Shown piece by piece: positions 46,100 to 59,254 of a stretch of 60,000 nucleotides of DNA. The notes beneath the pieces are model-generated. The model saw nothing but the letters and a program-made list of their open reading frames with translations, was not told the origin of the DNA and did not search any database. How positions within the stretch are numbered: position 1 is the stretch's first letter; each line of letters opens with the position of its first letter. Location: contig NC_079881.1 of NCBI RefSeq assembly GCF_029227915.1, positions 12,439,501 to 12,499,500 of the forward strand, read 5' to 3'. The DNA comes from Hydractinia symbiolongicarpus. Lineage: Eukaryota > Cnidaria > Hydrozoa > Anthoathecata > Hydractiniidae. A program made the position numbers and the translations under genes.

Positions 46100-47320
46100 T
46101 TTAAATTTAAGTTCATAAAAACATTGAAAATTTTGTATTATTGGAGTACTAGTCCATAAAAACCGTGGAAACATCCACTTAAGTAGAGGAAAAATGACAA
46201 AAAAACCGTCATTTAAATTTTGATGACGTCAGCACTTTCAAGTTCTTACTTTTTTTGAGAATTTTGTTGACCCGCATAGAATCTATTGTAAAGATCTTAA
46301 ATCTTTGATCAAAATAATGTATATGAACATGTAAGGAAAAGTTGAGGAGATTATACGTTTAAAATTTTTGCTGACATCAGTAGGGGGCCGTCAATAGACT
46401 TTTTTCGGTAATTTGTTTACACGTTGCCTCTATTGTGTAGAGCTCGAAACGCTGATAAAGTGCCCGTGTGTCATAAATCCTGAACCACTTATGCTTAAGT
46501 GATGAAACTTGGCACAGTTGTAAGATGTCTTAGCAAACTTATTCCAGGAAAAAAAAATTGATGGCGTCATGGGAATCAGAAATGACGTCATATATATGAC
46601 TAATTGGGCGTTTTTGGGTAAATTTGAATAAATTATTAGTTATCAACCATAATTTTTTATACTCTAATGTAGAAGCAAAATATATACATAAGGTGAAATT
46701 ATATAAAATAAAAACAATATAGACCGTTTTGGCCTTGGGAGAATATGTCTATTGATCAAAACTTTGTAAAATATGTTCAAATTTTTTTTTTCAAATAAGG
46801 TTGATTACGCGTCGTAAAGGTAATTTCACCATTTTTGAAACATGGCTATTTTAATACATGCTATAAAAATCCAAAATATCCACGGGCTTTTTCATGGTTA
46901 GGTTTTAAGAAATTCCGTAAAATATTTCACATTTCTTTATTTGGAAAAGTTTATAACTAAAATATTCAACATGCACACTTCACCTTTGGAAACGAACAAC
47001 ACTATACAATATTTTCTACGTAAATATCAATATAAAAGGGTACATTCAACTTTTTGTTTAAATGTTTATTAAAAATACATAAACCATGTTATCTTTTCCA
47101 ACTCGCAAAAAAATTCTCTCGCATATTGCATTATTTTTCTATATTTGCAGTCGTCTGAAATAGTTACAAATTTTTAGATTAATTTTGTGTCAAATAATTT
47201 TAAGACAATTCCAGAAATTTCTCTTACGTGAGACAACAAGTTGTGAGGGATAACGTTTCAGGACATATGATAGACCTTTTGAAATTGAGGTTTCATTATT
47301 TGTTACAAAGAAAGTAAAAC
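46100..47320. repeat. dispersed repeat related to the MITE interior and to 56640-57170
   Basis: TAAGTGATGAAACTTGGCAC occurs at about 46496-46515 and again in the MITE at about 45133-45152. CTCTACACAATAGAGGC occurs inverted near 46427-46443 and direct near 57101-57117. The region seems to be a patchwork of old copies of one or more repeat families. No coding sequence was recognised. Confidence 0.6.
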
Positions 47321-47501
47321 AACTGTTTATTTCATTTGTCTTGATTAAAAACAAAAAATAGATATCGATTTGCGGTCCTGCACGATATTTACTCGCGCTT
47401 TTTTATCATTAAACAGATTTCTACTTCTGTATTAATTTTAGCATCAGTGTCAACATTTTGAAATGGACACGAGACTTGGAAGTTGACGTAAACAGAACTT
47501 G

Positions 47502-50500
47502 CTAACGATGAACTAACTCCTCTTTGTCCTTTTTCCCGTTGCAGTATTCCAATATTTCTAAAAGTAAAGAAAATAATAAAAAACCGAAAACAAACAATAA
47601 AAAAATATCCATACTAAAATATAGTTTACATTTGTAGTCTCAGGTGGAACATGAAAACTGCGGGGGAAGGAGACACCGCGGCCATAAATTCAACTTTAAA
47701 AACCAACTTTTAAGTTATATTTTGGCACTATGATGATATAACACAATTAAACATATTTTATAAAATCAACATCATACTTGTGACAACTTGTTGATAAGCA
47801 ATTGCAGCAGGCGTATCTGGATACTCTGTAAGAAATGATTTTCCTTCATCGCAACATCGCCCTGTATTAAAAAACAGACAGATACAACAAAATACACCTT
47901 AACCAAAGCGAAGGAAGATTTTTTTGTTAATCCAATAATTTATAGGGTTAAGGAGAACAATAGTCAATGATGGTTCGATAAGTACACTAAGATATTTATA
48001 CGTGGATGTTGGCCTCACAGTTTGGTAGCCGTAAGTTACGTTTAATGAGCTGTTTTGTTTTTCGAACCAAATAACATTGCTTCAGTTTTTGCTCCAAGAT
48101 TTGAAATTAATTCATTTTCCAAACACCATGCAAGTACACAATTGATGTCGGATGAAAGACGGGTTTCTATGATCTCTAAGTCCTTACCAGCAACAAATAA
48201 AATAGTATCGTCTGCATATTTGACTACTTCAGAGTGTTTCACTATACGGTACAAAGATCATTAAAAAACATAATAAATAGTAGTGGGCCCAAAATTGACC
48301 CTTGTGGTACTCCACTATTGACTGGATGTTCATCAGACAAAGAATTATTGTATTGAACTTGCTGAAATCTACCAAACAAATAGTCTGTGAACCACTCGTG
48401 TTCGTCTCCAACAATTCCAAAACTGGTTAATTTTGACAGTAGTTTACCATGACTTAACAATGTCGAATGCTTTTGTGAGGTCTAAAAATACGGCAGCGAC
48501 CCTTTTGCCATCGTTAACCTTCAATTTCACAGTGTTGATAAAGATTGTTGCAGCCAGTTCAGTTGAGCGACGAGGCCTGAAACCGAACTGGTTGTTGTTT
48601 ATTAAATTCTTACTTTCAAGATATGCAATCAATTGTTCATGCACAACTTTTTCAATCACCTTGGATATAGCTGGAATAACAGATATTGGCCTATAGTTAT
48701 TAACAGATGACTTTGCTCCAGATTTGAAAAGTGGTAACACTTTGGTGCGTTTCCAGTCACTTGGAAAAGTTGAAGTTTCAAAAGACATGTTAATAATGTA
48801 TGTCAGTGGTAAAGCGATTACCTCCATGCAGTCTTTGAGTAACCAGGATGGTAGATCATCTAGCCCCACAGACTTTTTACGTTTTAATGATTGTAGATGT
48901 TTCATGGTTTCATTAACAGTGATTGATTTAAGTCGAAATTTTGGGTTAGATTTACTCGTTATTTCTTTATGATATTTCCAGACGGAGTTTGTCAACACAA
49001 AAGCAGATCTTTTAAATGAATTTACAACATTAGAAAAAATCTTCAAAATGTATTAGCAATAGAATGTTGATTTGTTACCAATTTCTCGTTGATTTGTAAA
49101 GCAGTATTCACTTGAGAGTTCGATCTAAATGGAAATACTTTTTTTATCGATCGCCAGAAGGATTCTGGACTTCCGGGGTTCTCCTCAAATAACTGTCGCT
49201 GATACGTATTTTTATAAGCGGTGATATCTGCTTCTGATTTGGTTTTACGCGATTTTCGTAACAATTTGTCGCGTAAGTTCATCTCCTTCTTGAGATCAAC
49301 AGTCATCCAATCACATGGCTTAACAGAGCCATAGAGCCATAATTAAATTCATCAAGTGTTGCCAAGCCTTATGCACTTATAAAACATATTCAGGCATCCT
49401 TCCACCAAGGTGACAAAAAGTTTGGAAGCACAAGAGAAATCCAATGCTGATGTATATCTTTGTTTTACATATGCTTTTCATTATTTAAAGCAGTCAGTCA
49501 ATGGACAATAAATGACTTAAAATATGTACTAGCACAAGGCGATTCTTCAATGAAACTCAAAATACAACAATGTCCGCAGCAGAACTTCCCAGATCTGCTG
49601 TGATACAAAATTGAACTGTACCTTTTTCTTTTACTAGTGATTTTTGCATTGTGGTTCCAATGTTCATTCAGAATTTATTAACAATTTACAAAAATGTAGA
49701 TTTTACTGGTATAATCGTGTTTATAAGTGGACATTTTTTTTGTGCTAACAAGCATCATTATTATTTGGTAGATTCCCATAGTCGCGATGAGAAAAGCATG
49801 TCACGTGCTATAATTTTTCAACATATTTCAACTTCTTTATATATTTTCAAATTATAGTACAAAGCCTTATCACATATAAAGTATGAGATTTAGTTTGTTA
49901 AGGTAGAAGACGATTCGATATCTGCTGCTGAGAAAAGCAAAATAGTTACAAATTACAAGTATGATAGAAAGTTTTAAGGAAAATGTTCATGGGGGAGTAA
50001 GAATAAAAACATTCAACGCCAGCGTCACTGACTTAACACAACTGTGAAGACAAATCCTACTTCTAACTTGAATTGTTCGAAAGTCAATGTTGGAACTGCA
50101 GCTATGACAAAAAATATATTTGTTTTACTTGTGCATCTAAGATATCGATAAGTAAAATTCCTTGTCAGGCAGTTTCAACAAGTCTCCTAAAAAGTTGTTT
50201 AGATTAAACAAATTAGAAACAACTTTGATTTCAAAACGATTACTTTTTTAAAACGTTGTTATCATGTCGAGAGGTCAGATGTCAAAACATAAAGATGGAA
50301 TTTGCAATGTCCCTGTTTCTGAAGTGATACAAGTAAAACTCTTTACTCTGCCTTTCTAGTAACCATTGGTTAATCCTTTGTCAAGCTAACGAAAAAACTT
50401 ATTTTCAATAGTCATGTTTATTTTGTTCCACCGGAGGAAAATTCACAATAATCAACTTAGATAATATTCCATTGGAGCTCACGAATCTTGACTATAAAGT

Positions 50501-53500
50501 TCCTAGTGATTCTTCTAGTGATTCCAAAACGGATACCGTGGCTAAAAATACACGTCAAGGAGCTTCAAAAGTTTTCGTTATGCATTCTGAAACAAATAGT
50601 CAGTTATTAAAAATAGCGCCAGGTGAAGGTAAACTCCAACAAGCACTTCTGTTAGGAATAGGTTTTTCTAATCGTCGTTACAGCTACATTGTTAAAAGAG
50701 ATACAAAGTTGACCCCAACAAAGTATTTTAATCAACGCTTACAAATTATAAGCAAAAACTTGCAGCCAATTCTATTTCAATTCTTTGCACAATTTATACT
50801 GCAACAGTTGAGCTTGTCCAGCCACATAAATAACGCCATGACATTAAGTAAGGTTACAGCAGGAATTACGTCCTTATATCTTACTGTAATAGTTCATTCA
50901 GTGGTTGCGTCTGACTCGACGTTCGTGTTCATGGACACAATCAAAGGTAGTTCAGCATATTAGAAGAGGTACCAACTTGAAGTATTCGCAAATGATCAGT
51001 CTACTAGTTTCTTTACACCTTCTGCAGCTTATCTTTGTTGCAACGAGCACTTATATGGAACGCTGTGATATTTTTAACAGAAATCCAGTTTTTGTAGCTT
51101 TGTATTTCAAGTATCGTGTTGAAAATTTATTTGCTGTATATTTTTTATTTATTTTGCAATAGGATCACAACCAAACAGAACTTGCTCTTATAAATAAAGT
51201 TCCCACAGTAATAATAAATACTAAACAGAAAAACAGCTATCTTTTTTATCTATTAATTTCAACGATTACGTGGGTACATCTCCAATGTTTTTCTGGTAAA
51301 TACTTCGATTTCACTCTATCAACTGAAGAAAGGTAGAAAGCTCGGTTTGTTTCACTCCTGAGAAACATAAACTTATCAATGCTAACAGTATCAAGAAAAT
51401 AGGCTATGAAAACTGCAAATTAATACACCTAAGCACGAAATGTCTTACAAAGCAATATCTGAAGTTGTGAATGAATATTTATTGTTTGAAATTGACAGTG
51501 CTGTAGGAGTTCTAACAAAGATCCATGGTGAAGAATTTGTGGAAAAAAATGGAAAGACATTGAACTTTGTTAAAGCTGTGGTGCAAGACAACATTCCAAA
51601 TCCTATATTTGATGGTTTAATAAAATCTGTGGAAGTTAACGCTGTCATTCCATAACACGTGTAAGAATATCCAAGTACAGTATCTAAGTACAGAAATTAC
51701 TACAAACAACAGAGTTTTCCACAATTGATGTCAATCAAACAGATATCCAAGAGGAGCAATGAATTCTGGACATATCCAACAAAGTACATGCAACAATAAC
51801 AAATATTGACATGAAATCCTTTAATATTAAATTACCTTGCCTTAGTAACGCTGACAAAATAGAGATATCAGATGATAAACCATAATATTTTGTTCAAGTT
51901 TGAAACAAGCTATTTAACCTTTTTCTTACTTTTCTTTGAAATGCGTTCTAAAAATCGTATTTGATAGCTGCCGCTGTGTTTTAGAATGAACAAGCGACTC
52001 TTTGTTCTGTTTTTAAATTTCAAAGACTGTACCAATCTGTCACCAGTGTTATTTTGCTAGTGCAAAAGTCAACCATGAAAATAACAATTCTCGTCGTACA
52101 TAAGAGTTCTTTTGTATTTATGTTGGGAGTGTATTTTACATTCTCAAAGTTGAAGCATTTTTCACAGCCAGACTGAAACAATAGACGGTTCAACTTCAAT
52201 TAACTAAAATAACCGCCATACTTTTGTTAACTCTTTCAGATTTTGTCTAGAAAACGTTTTGTTTTTAAGTTTTATTTAGAATTAAAATCATCACTGCAAC
52301 TTTACATTTTATTACCTGTTGTCAAAACGAATCTCGATCAAGTTTATCCATTGTTCCACGGTTCTTTAACCTTGCTAATATTTAATATCACACGCTTTTT
52401 ATTTATAAAACACCACAATTTTGACTGAGGAAGAGTTGCTAACTTTTTTTTCTTTTTTGTCTTTGATTTTCTAGGCTGTTGCGTCAATTATTATTAAACA
52501 TCAGTTTTTATCACGTCTGATGCTTAATTCACTTATTTGCGCGAAATAATTTGAAAGACGAATTATGGAGGAAGATTAAAAATACACTTTTGATAAAGGT
52601 ACAAAAGAATTCAGGGTAACCCACGCGATTTTTTATCAAATAAAAATAGGCACATGGAAAACGTTCAAAGCAAGGTCCAGGTTTACAAAAAAACTCAACA
52701 TTTGAGTTTCAAATGCAGTAAAATTCCAAAATTCATCAAGACGTATGTTGAATCTTTCATGTGTAAAATAATGAAGGAATTGTGATCTGTGGCAGACTAG
52801 AGAAATACACAGTGACACCTGTGGAACTTGTTTTAAAGCGTGTCAATTTAATAAATATCATTGGGTGAAAAAGTTTCCTTGAATGTGTTACCTGAAAATG
52901 TGGTTTTCTTAAAGGTATTTTACAATTAATATCTCCTAGCTAATATTAAGTTTGTAAAAAACATACCTTACGACATAGAATAAGTTTCGTGTGGTGGATG
53001 ACTCGACATCCACCACAAGACATAAATTCGACTATTTAGTGTGATTACTACTTAGCGAACCTATAAAGTGTTAATTTTTTTTTTCAAGAAAATACTGAAG
53101 ACAACATTCAAGTTATTAACTGGGTGCATCGAAATGTTAAATTTCCCAGCTTTTCGTCTTCATACCATCCAGCGTGAGACAAAAGTTAAATAACTCCCGT
53201 ATATACTTAATTCGAAAATCTATTACATGCTTTTTTTAAGAAGATACAAAATTCTAAGAAAGCTGGTCATTGTTCTTATTTATTTCTTCTTATAAATAAT
53301 AAATCTATTTTTTAACTTGAAACCCAGGCCTGATATTCTTATAAAGCATATTCCTAAAAAATTCACTTACCTAAGCCCCCATTCTCCAGCATTTCTTTTT
53401 GTTAGCAACCTTTAACACTTTTTTTTGTTTACAGATATATATTTCGCCTAAATATCATTAATTTTTAATATAAATGCTTGATGTTAAAAAAGATGGCAAG

Positions 53501-56500
53501 AGCAAGTAGACGAAATTATCATGTTTTGATCATCAAGCAAGTGGGCTAGACAATAATTACAATTACTTTACATACGATTGCTACTCTTAATACAAATAAA
53601 AAACACTTGTAAGGATAACCACCCCAGCTCCCTTATTAATTTTGGTTATCCTGTATCAATACACACTTTTTGATAAGAATATGGTTTGTAAGAATATCAG
53701 GTATTTCAGGATAAGGTCTATTGTTTAGAACAATAGAGATAGGTAATCTATATAGATAATACGCCAGTTCCGTCTGTCTGTCTGTCTGTCTGTCTGTCTG
53801 TGACTGTTACAAAGACGATATTTTTTACCACCTGAATGCGCGAGTTTGTCGAGTTTTTTTGTTTTGTTTACATTTGTCTCGCAACCGTTAAAACCACGTG
53901 ATAGAAAATAAGCAATATGATTCGCTCAAATACGTACTTTCGAACGGGAAGGCATTCAAATAGAAAGTTCCCTTGGCGTAAAAACAAACAAACATAAAAA
54001 TTTCTCAACAAAGTTCTCGACAAAAGGCAAATAAAGAAGCGGATAAAAAATGTCTCATTTTCGAAGATCCCTTAGTCAGAAAAAAGTGCAGATATTAAAA
54101 GCAAGAAAAGTCAAAGTGGAGAAGTAGAGTGGATTAAAAAAAACATATAATTTGGGACAGGGTTACCATCGACACACAAAACAACAACAAAAGAACGGTC
54201 CCTTCGTCTTCAAAAAGTGCAAAAAGTGTTTCAGAGAAAGAAAAGTCCAAGTGAAGAAGTAGAAGCACGAAAGTAAAGTAAGAAGCCACAAGAAGTTACT
54301 TCGAAAATGAAGAGTGGAGCTAGAAGTAGTAAAGAAAAGTTAGAAGTAGAAAATGAAAGCTTGGGTTTAAAGTCGATTTGGATTCACAAATAGTAAGAAA
54401 TTTGATATTTTATGTATATTATATTTTACCACGTTTTTTATAAAAAAGCTAGCTTATTTTTTTACACTTTTTTGCATAATTAATGTATCCCCTGGTGCGT
54501 CACTAATGTATTTGTTCTAAAATTCAAAATACTACATAAAGCTGTTAGCTAGCTATCAAACAAATGTGCTAGCGAAACTTTTGGTTTGTTGAACTAACTG
54601 CAAATGTTATAGTTTTTATATGGCTATTGTTTCTCTTCATATGTGTTTTACTAAGCATAAATAGCTAGCTGGCTATATGTGTCTTCCGTGTTTAACTATA
54701 TTTAACTGGGTATCTGTCTTATCTAATGTTACCTTCAAGCTCCATAGCTAAACCTAGCTAGCTAATTAATGATTAGGTTGTATGAAGAACTTATCATAAC
54801 ATCAATGCTGTTATTCCTCTTTTAGCCATTATATCCACTTTAGTAGTCAAACTTAGGGATCTTGAGCATGAATTATGTTGTAACAAGCCACAAAATCTTT
54901 TAATGACTTATTGAACTTTTAGGGTTGTGTGAGGAATAATTTTCTCATGTTTTCTACAAACTTTACTTTAAAAGATGTGGTTTTGTAAAACTAAAATGTG
55001 TGCGTTAATTGGAGTAAGTTTTATAGTTTTGTTGTTGACATCCTGTTAAACTTCTGTTAGCCCGCATGTAAATTACCAGGTTATATATTTTTACAACGGT
55101 GGTGGTTGATATTTTTACAAAGTAGCGGTTTTTTACATTTGTGGTTAAAATTTCTCAGCAGAGAATAGTATGTTGCCGTTTATATTGTTAGTGTTGCAAA
55201 CTGCTGTTTTTTAAATGCTGTGTAAACTTTTGTGGAAAAAGAAAAAAAATACTGAAAGAACAAATTGTTGTACAATTAGACTGAGCTGTTGTGTAAGTTG
55301 ATTTTCTTTATATTTTGTGTTATAAACTTTTTTTAAACTTTAAACTAACTAAAAGTATTATGTCAGTTTTGCTGGAAGAAAAGTCCACGGTTTCACGTTT
55401 TTTTTTTTTTAAGAATTTCAAAAAAATTTTGCGGGAATAAATATTTAGTGATGAAAAAAAATTACTGAATGTTCAGACTGAAACTGTTTAACTGTTGTGA
55501 GGGAGGAGCATATGCAAGTATATATACTAAAAATAATAATTTAATATTTTACACTTTCCAAGTTGTATTTTTGCATGCATAAAATGACTTCTTCTTCTGA
55601 GTTGAATTTGATGGGTTTCATATCCTTTTTGTGGAAAACTTTATGGGTAAAGACAATATAGAACATGCCAATTGAACTGATTTTTGTTCATATTTTGATT
55701 TGCTCCTCAGAAACCTTCGTGTTCTACATTTATTGTTAACTTTTGTGGGGAAGGACCATATATACAGTGTTTTCAAAAAATTGATTTTTGGTGATTTGAA
55801 ATTTACTCCTTGCTCATTGCTTTTTCGACATTTCAGTTTAAAATGTTTGGTAAAGTCAGTACGGATGATCATTAGACAAAAAATTGTTTTGTTAACCGAA
55901 TAATTTTTACATTTTGTGCATATTTTTGAGGGAGAGGATGGTATGGAACCGAATAAATGATTTTTTCAAAGTTTAACTTTTCGTTTTTTGGTGTTTCGTG
56001 TTTGTTTAAGTTTGGCTTTTTGATATTGTTTCAGGTTGTATTGTTGTATAAGCATTTGAAAAAGACAATGTTTAAAATGCGTAAACAACTTATTTTCATA
56101 GATCTGTGCTTACTGTTGCAAAGCCTTTCTTTTCGACAGTTCAGATTAAAATATTAAAGGTTTTCAATATAATCACATAATAAGATGTATACATATTTAT
56201 AATGTGTTATTTCTGACATTATTATTATTGTTGTTGTAACTGTCTGGGTTATGACTGTCAATGTTGTAACTTTCTACCAACTAGATTTTACACCTTGCAC
56301 GCCATTGTTTTTCATATTTTGTCTGAAGTTTTGTTGTTGGGAGGATTTCATGCGATTTGACATTTGATATTTTGTGTTACATTTTAAGAATTTTTTTGTT
56401 AAATTATGACTTACTTTCTTTTCATGCATTTTCAAATATTTTTTTTTGGTAAAAGGCAGTATTCAGTATACTGCTGATATTTGCTGATGTTATCAAAATT

Positions 56501-59254
56501 CAAATGACAGAACTTTTCAATTGTGTGTATTTCTCCATGGGCCTAATCTACTAGTCTATAATAATACGCCAGTTCTGTCTGTCTGTCTGTGACTTTTGCA
56601 AAGTGGATTATATTCTTCACTATTTTTTTTGATAAAGTCTGTAAACATCGCCCATAATATTGTTCTGTAATTTACCAAACTTTAATGTTAAAATAATATT
56701 AACGTCAAAGGAAAGTATATTAAATTAATGAAGCCATTACAGTGCGCCTAAAACTTTGAGGCTAAAAAACTTGGAAATGAGGTGCTAACGTCAATGATTT
56801 TTCACCGCGTGGGTAACTAGGGACCCCCTAGGTCCAATTTGGGTAATTTTCCCAAACCTGGGTCACCAAATTCGTTTAAGAATGGGCGGATTGATGACGT
56901 TATCAAAAAACCTTTAAACCTTAATATCTAAATATCTGATCTATCTAGATAAAGGCAACAGGTATACAAATTTAAAAAAATTTTTTTTGGGTTCTGATAG
57001 TCCATTACTGACGCCAGCAAAATGTTTAAAACCCTTATATCTCCTTAACCCTTCATCAAAAGCACACGATCATATACATTTTCTTGATCAGTAGTTTAAG
57101 CTCTACACAATAGAGGCAGCGTGAAAACAAGGTTCAAATTTTTTTTTGTGGATGGGTTGCTAAATCATCAAAATTCAAATGACTTTTCTTTTTCATTTTT
57201 ACCCCGCATCAGTGGATTTTTCCACGGGCCTGATCGACTAGTAGATAATAATAATAAAATTGAACAAACTTAGTGGCTATCTCTAGCCTGTTTGTCTATC
57301 TTTTTAATTTTGACATTTTTTATAAAAAAAACGTTTTACATTAAAAAATTTTTTTAAAAAATATCACTAATCGCCTCATTTAGCCCTTTTTCCTTTTTTT
57401 TTTATTTCCGTAAAAGTTTATTTAGTAACTGGTTGGAGTCATTAGATAAGCTTCAAAACCTAACATGATTTGCAGCCACTGCCCGAGTAGGATACACCAT
57501 CACTTCTAAGTGTTTATTTATTAAACAACAGAATTGAGCTGTGAATGTATCGCACCTTTTTTAAGTGAGATAGTACATGCAGCTCTTGTTTAGGCTAGTT
57601 AAGGTAATATTTAAATAACATCTTTTCAAAAAAAACCAAAAAAACAGGGTCTTCAATCCATTTAAGCACGTGACATATCTGCGTGATGATCGGCCTGTAA
57701 AAGCAGGACTTGAAAGAAAAACTACAGCAGGAAACTTGCTGGTTCCTTCATGGAAGTCTCTTATTCAATAAATCATCACAGCTTGGTGATCGTTATTAAA
57801 AGACTTTATCAATCAGCCATTTACCACAGCTTGTGCTTAATTACTAGCTTTTGATTTTTTAGAATAAAATTCTTACAGAATCACCCGAAGATGATAAATG
57901 AGAAGACGGCAGATTTCATGCTCCTCGATGGCAGTCAAAACGTTAACGTAATGAGTTTGGAGTATTGACTTGGTGTTTATAATATACAGTACAAAATTAC
58001 AAAAATTAAAACAGACAAAAATAACGTGTTGAGAATATACTACTTATATATATTTCACACCCACAATAAGCACCCAGTGCTAATTTACCACCCATGTAGA
58101 TTAGGCGCATACCACTAACAAAGTAAGATTAAATAATAGCCCAGGGCGCCTAATCAGTTATTTACGGTAACCGTAACAAAGACTTTAGGTGGTTTAATCT
58201 GCAAGTACGCCACATCAAAAAAATTTTACATACCAATTCTGGGATCAAGGGGAAGCTTCCCTAAAAATGGTAGATTTAGTTCCACAGCCATTATTGCTCC
58301 ACCTCCAGAGGTTGCTGGAAAGGGCTGTGACTCGTGCTAGAAAATAAATTTAATAATTCAGTGTTGATGTACGGCTCTACAGGTTGTTATAAAACATGGC
58401 GCGAACACAAAACAATAAAACACAACAAAAATCAATTAAGGAGTGAATGTAAGGTGTCAAATGATTTACCTGACATTTTGGACAAGTAAACCCACTCATG
58501 TTCTCCACAACACCAATTATAGGAAGCTTGACTTTTTTGCAAAAATCGATTTCTTTTCGTACGTCCAGTAAAGCTACCTCCTGCAAAAACAAAGCAATGA
58601 CGTTTAAAAAGCACATGTTTTCAAATCGACATTTCTACTTTGGAAAATCGCTTTTCTTTTAATTAAAAAAATACCTTAGCACACCCAAAAATTTAAACTC
58701 TACAAATACATTTTTTACAACCATAACGTTTATAAGCATATTTAGGCTCAGGATTAGTGAAAAAATTAGCATATTACAAGCATAACTGTGAGCCCTTCTT
58801 TTGCTGCATACAATGTGTTTGATTGCTTTAGTCATTTCTGTCTGTTTGTGTTTTAAGAGAAAACTTTTAAAAATGTGAAACTTTGTTCTTTATTTTGGTT
58901 ATTGGGTTTAGAACGGTAACGAAAATAAGCATATTCCTGTAAATAATGCTAAGCATACCCGAGCCCGATTTCAAAAATTCATATGCTAATAGAAAAAACA
59001 TGTATGTAAACAGATTAAAGCTTGCAGGGACTTTGCAGTTAAAACATATAATGACTTGTAGAGTTAACACTTCTAATGGCTTGCAGATAGTTATGTAACC
59101 TGCGGAGTGGTAATCACAACAGCTCCATCGATTTTCGTTTGACTAAGATACTGAACAAGTGACAGATGTTCGTCGGAAGTTCCAGGTGGCGTGTCTATGA
59201 CCAGAAAGTCAAGATCGCCCCAGTCCACATCCTTGAGAAATTGTTTGATTAAGC
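47502..59254 (-). CDS. NUBP1: NUBP1 (NBP35), cytosolic Fe-S scaffold ATPase, 3' five coding exons; 5' end outside window
   Basis: The scaffold ATPase of the cytosolic iron-sulfur assembly pathway, partner of NUBP2. Exons on the minus strand: 59254-59100, 58580-58470, 58336-58234, 47861-47778, 47557-47502; all have GT-AG borders and continuous phase. Visible motifs: [20 protein letters not shown], then [13 protein letters not shown] (Walker B/switch region), [33 protein letters not shown] (the CPxC cluster ligands), [28 protein letters not shown], and [17 protein letters not shown]. The DVRKEI and GFTCPKC wording favours NUBP1 over NUBP2. The N-terminal four-Cys domain and P-loop must lie past 60000. 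The intron 58233-47862 is about 10.4 kb and full of mobile elements. A possible AATAAA lies at 47331-47326. Confidence 0.94.
47935..49306 (-). pseudogene. truncated CR1/L2-like LINE reverse transcriptase
   Basis: Segments in minus-strand order: a pre-RT linker (49306-49043, [16 protein letters not shown] and [16 protein letters not shown]), RT (49046-48444, with [40 protein letters not shown] and [11 protein letters not shown]), [13 protein letters not shown] (48460-48242), then [15 protein letters not shown] (48215 onward) and [16 protein letters not shown] short frame slip at about 48450 separates the first Asp from the rest. The endonuclease and 3' end are missing. It ends about 70 bp from a NUBP1 exon and has NUBP1's orientation. 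Confidence 0.9.
50472..50963 (+). pseudogene. Helitron Rep N-terminal-like fragment
   Basis: A 163-codon ORF containing [38 protein letters not shown] and [20 protein letters not shown], then TAGIT. This order matches the Helitron-like N-terminal domain of Rep/helicase proteins as I remember it (APGE.., LSP.KYFNQRL, ..FAQ..IQQ..L.SQIN.AM). The catalytic HUH and helicase parts are not found nearby. It lies in the 10.4-kb NUBP1 intron. Confidence 0.65.
51440..51655 (+). other. unrecognised 71-codon ORF in NUBP1 intron
   Basis: Begins [20 protein letters not shown] and ends VEVNAVIP. Composition is protein-like (alternating hydrophobic and charged, no low complexity), and it follows the Helitron-like fragment by about 480 bp in the same direction. 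It could be another piece of that element. I do not recognise the family. Confidence 0.3.
52990..53017. repeat. 11-bp perfect palindrome, 6-nt loop
   Basis: TGTGGTGGATG is mirrored as CATCCACCACA around ACTCGA. It is GC-richer than its surroundings and in a NUBP1 intron. Confidence 0.85.
53745..54400. mobile_element. (GTCT)n-bearing repeat, HINE/Helentron-like, with a Lys-rich decayed ORF
   Basis: Begins ATAATACGCCAGTTCCGTCT, runs through about seven GTCT units (53771-53803) and then TGACTGTTACAAAGACG. The same opening, with fewer GTCT units, recurs at 56569-56600. A basic ORF start (54049: [20 protein letters not shown]) and further Lys/Arg-rich pieces in shifted frames follow to 54393. GTCT-type microsatellites mark Helentron-associated short elements in other invertebrates. 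Boundaries are not defined. Confidence 0.5.
54400..56480. other. intronic stretch, no feature recognised
   Basis: AT-rich; short ORFs on both strands (for example 55618-55872 -, 55700-55903 +) overlap one another and show no family motif. Confidence 0.4.
56480..57242. repeat. direct-repeat pair with Helitron-like 3' ends around a (GTCT)n block
   Basis: The sequence ATCAAAATTCAAATGAC followed downstream by GGGCCTRATCKACTAGT occurs twice (56487-56556 and 57167-57241). In the second, GTGGATTTTTCCAC forms a hairpin just before GGGCCTGATCGACTAG and a T, the layout of a Helitron 3' terminus (hairpin, then CTRR, T). Between them is ATAATACGCCAGTTCTGTCT with four GTCT units. Confidence 0.6.
57245..58200. 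other. intronic stretch, no feature recognised
   Basis: Part of the 10.4-kb NUBP1 intron before exon 58336-58234. No coding sequence or element ends were recognised. Confidence 0.4.

Noticed and set aside
58377-58614. Alternative frames over the NUBP1 exon as separate proteins
   Set aside because: Only the frame with [15 protein letters not shown] between a good acceptor and donor matches NUBP1; the rest is intron read-through.
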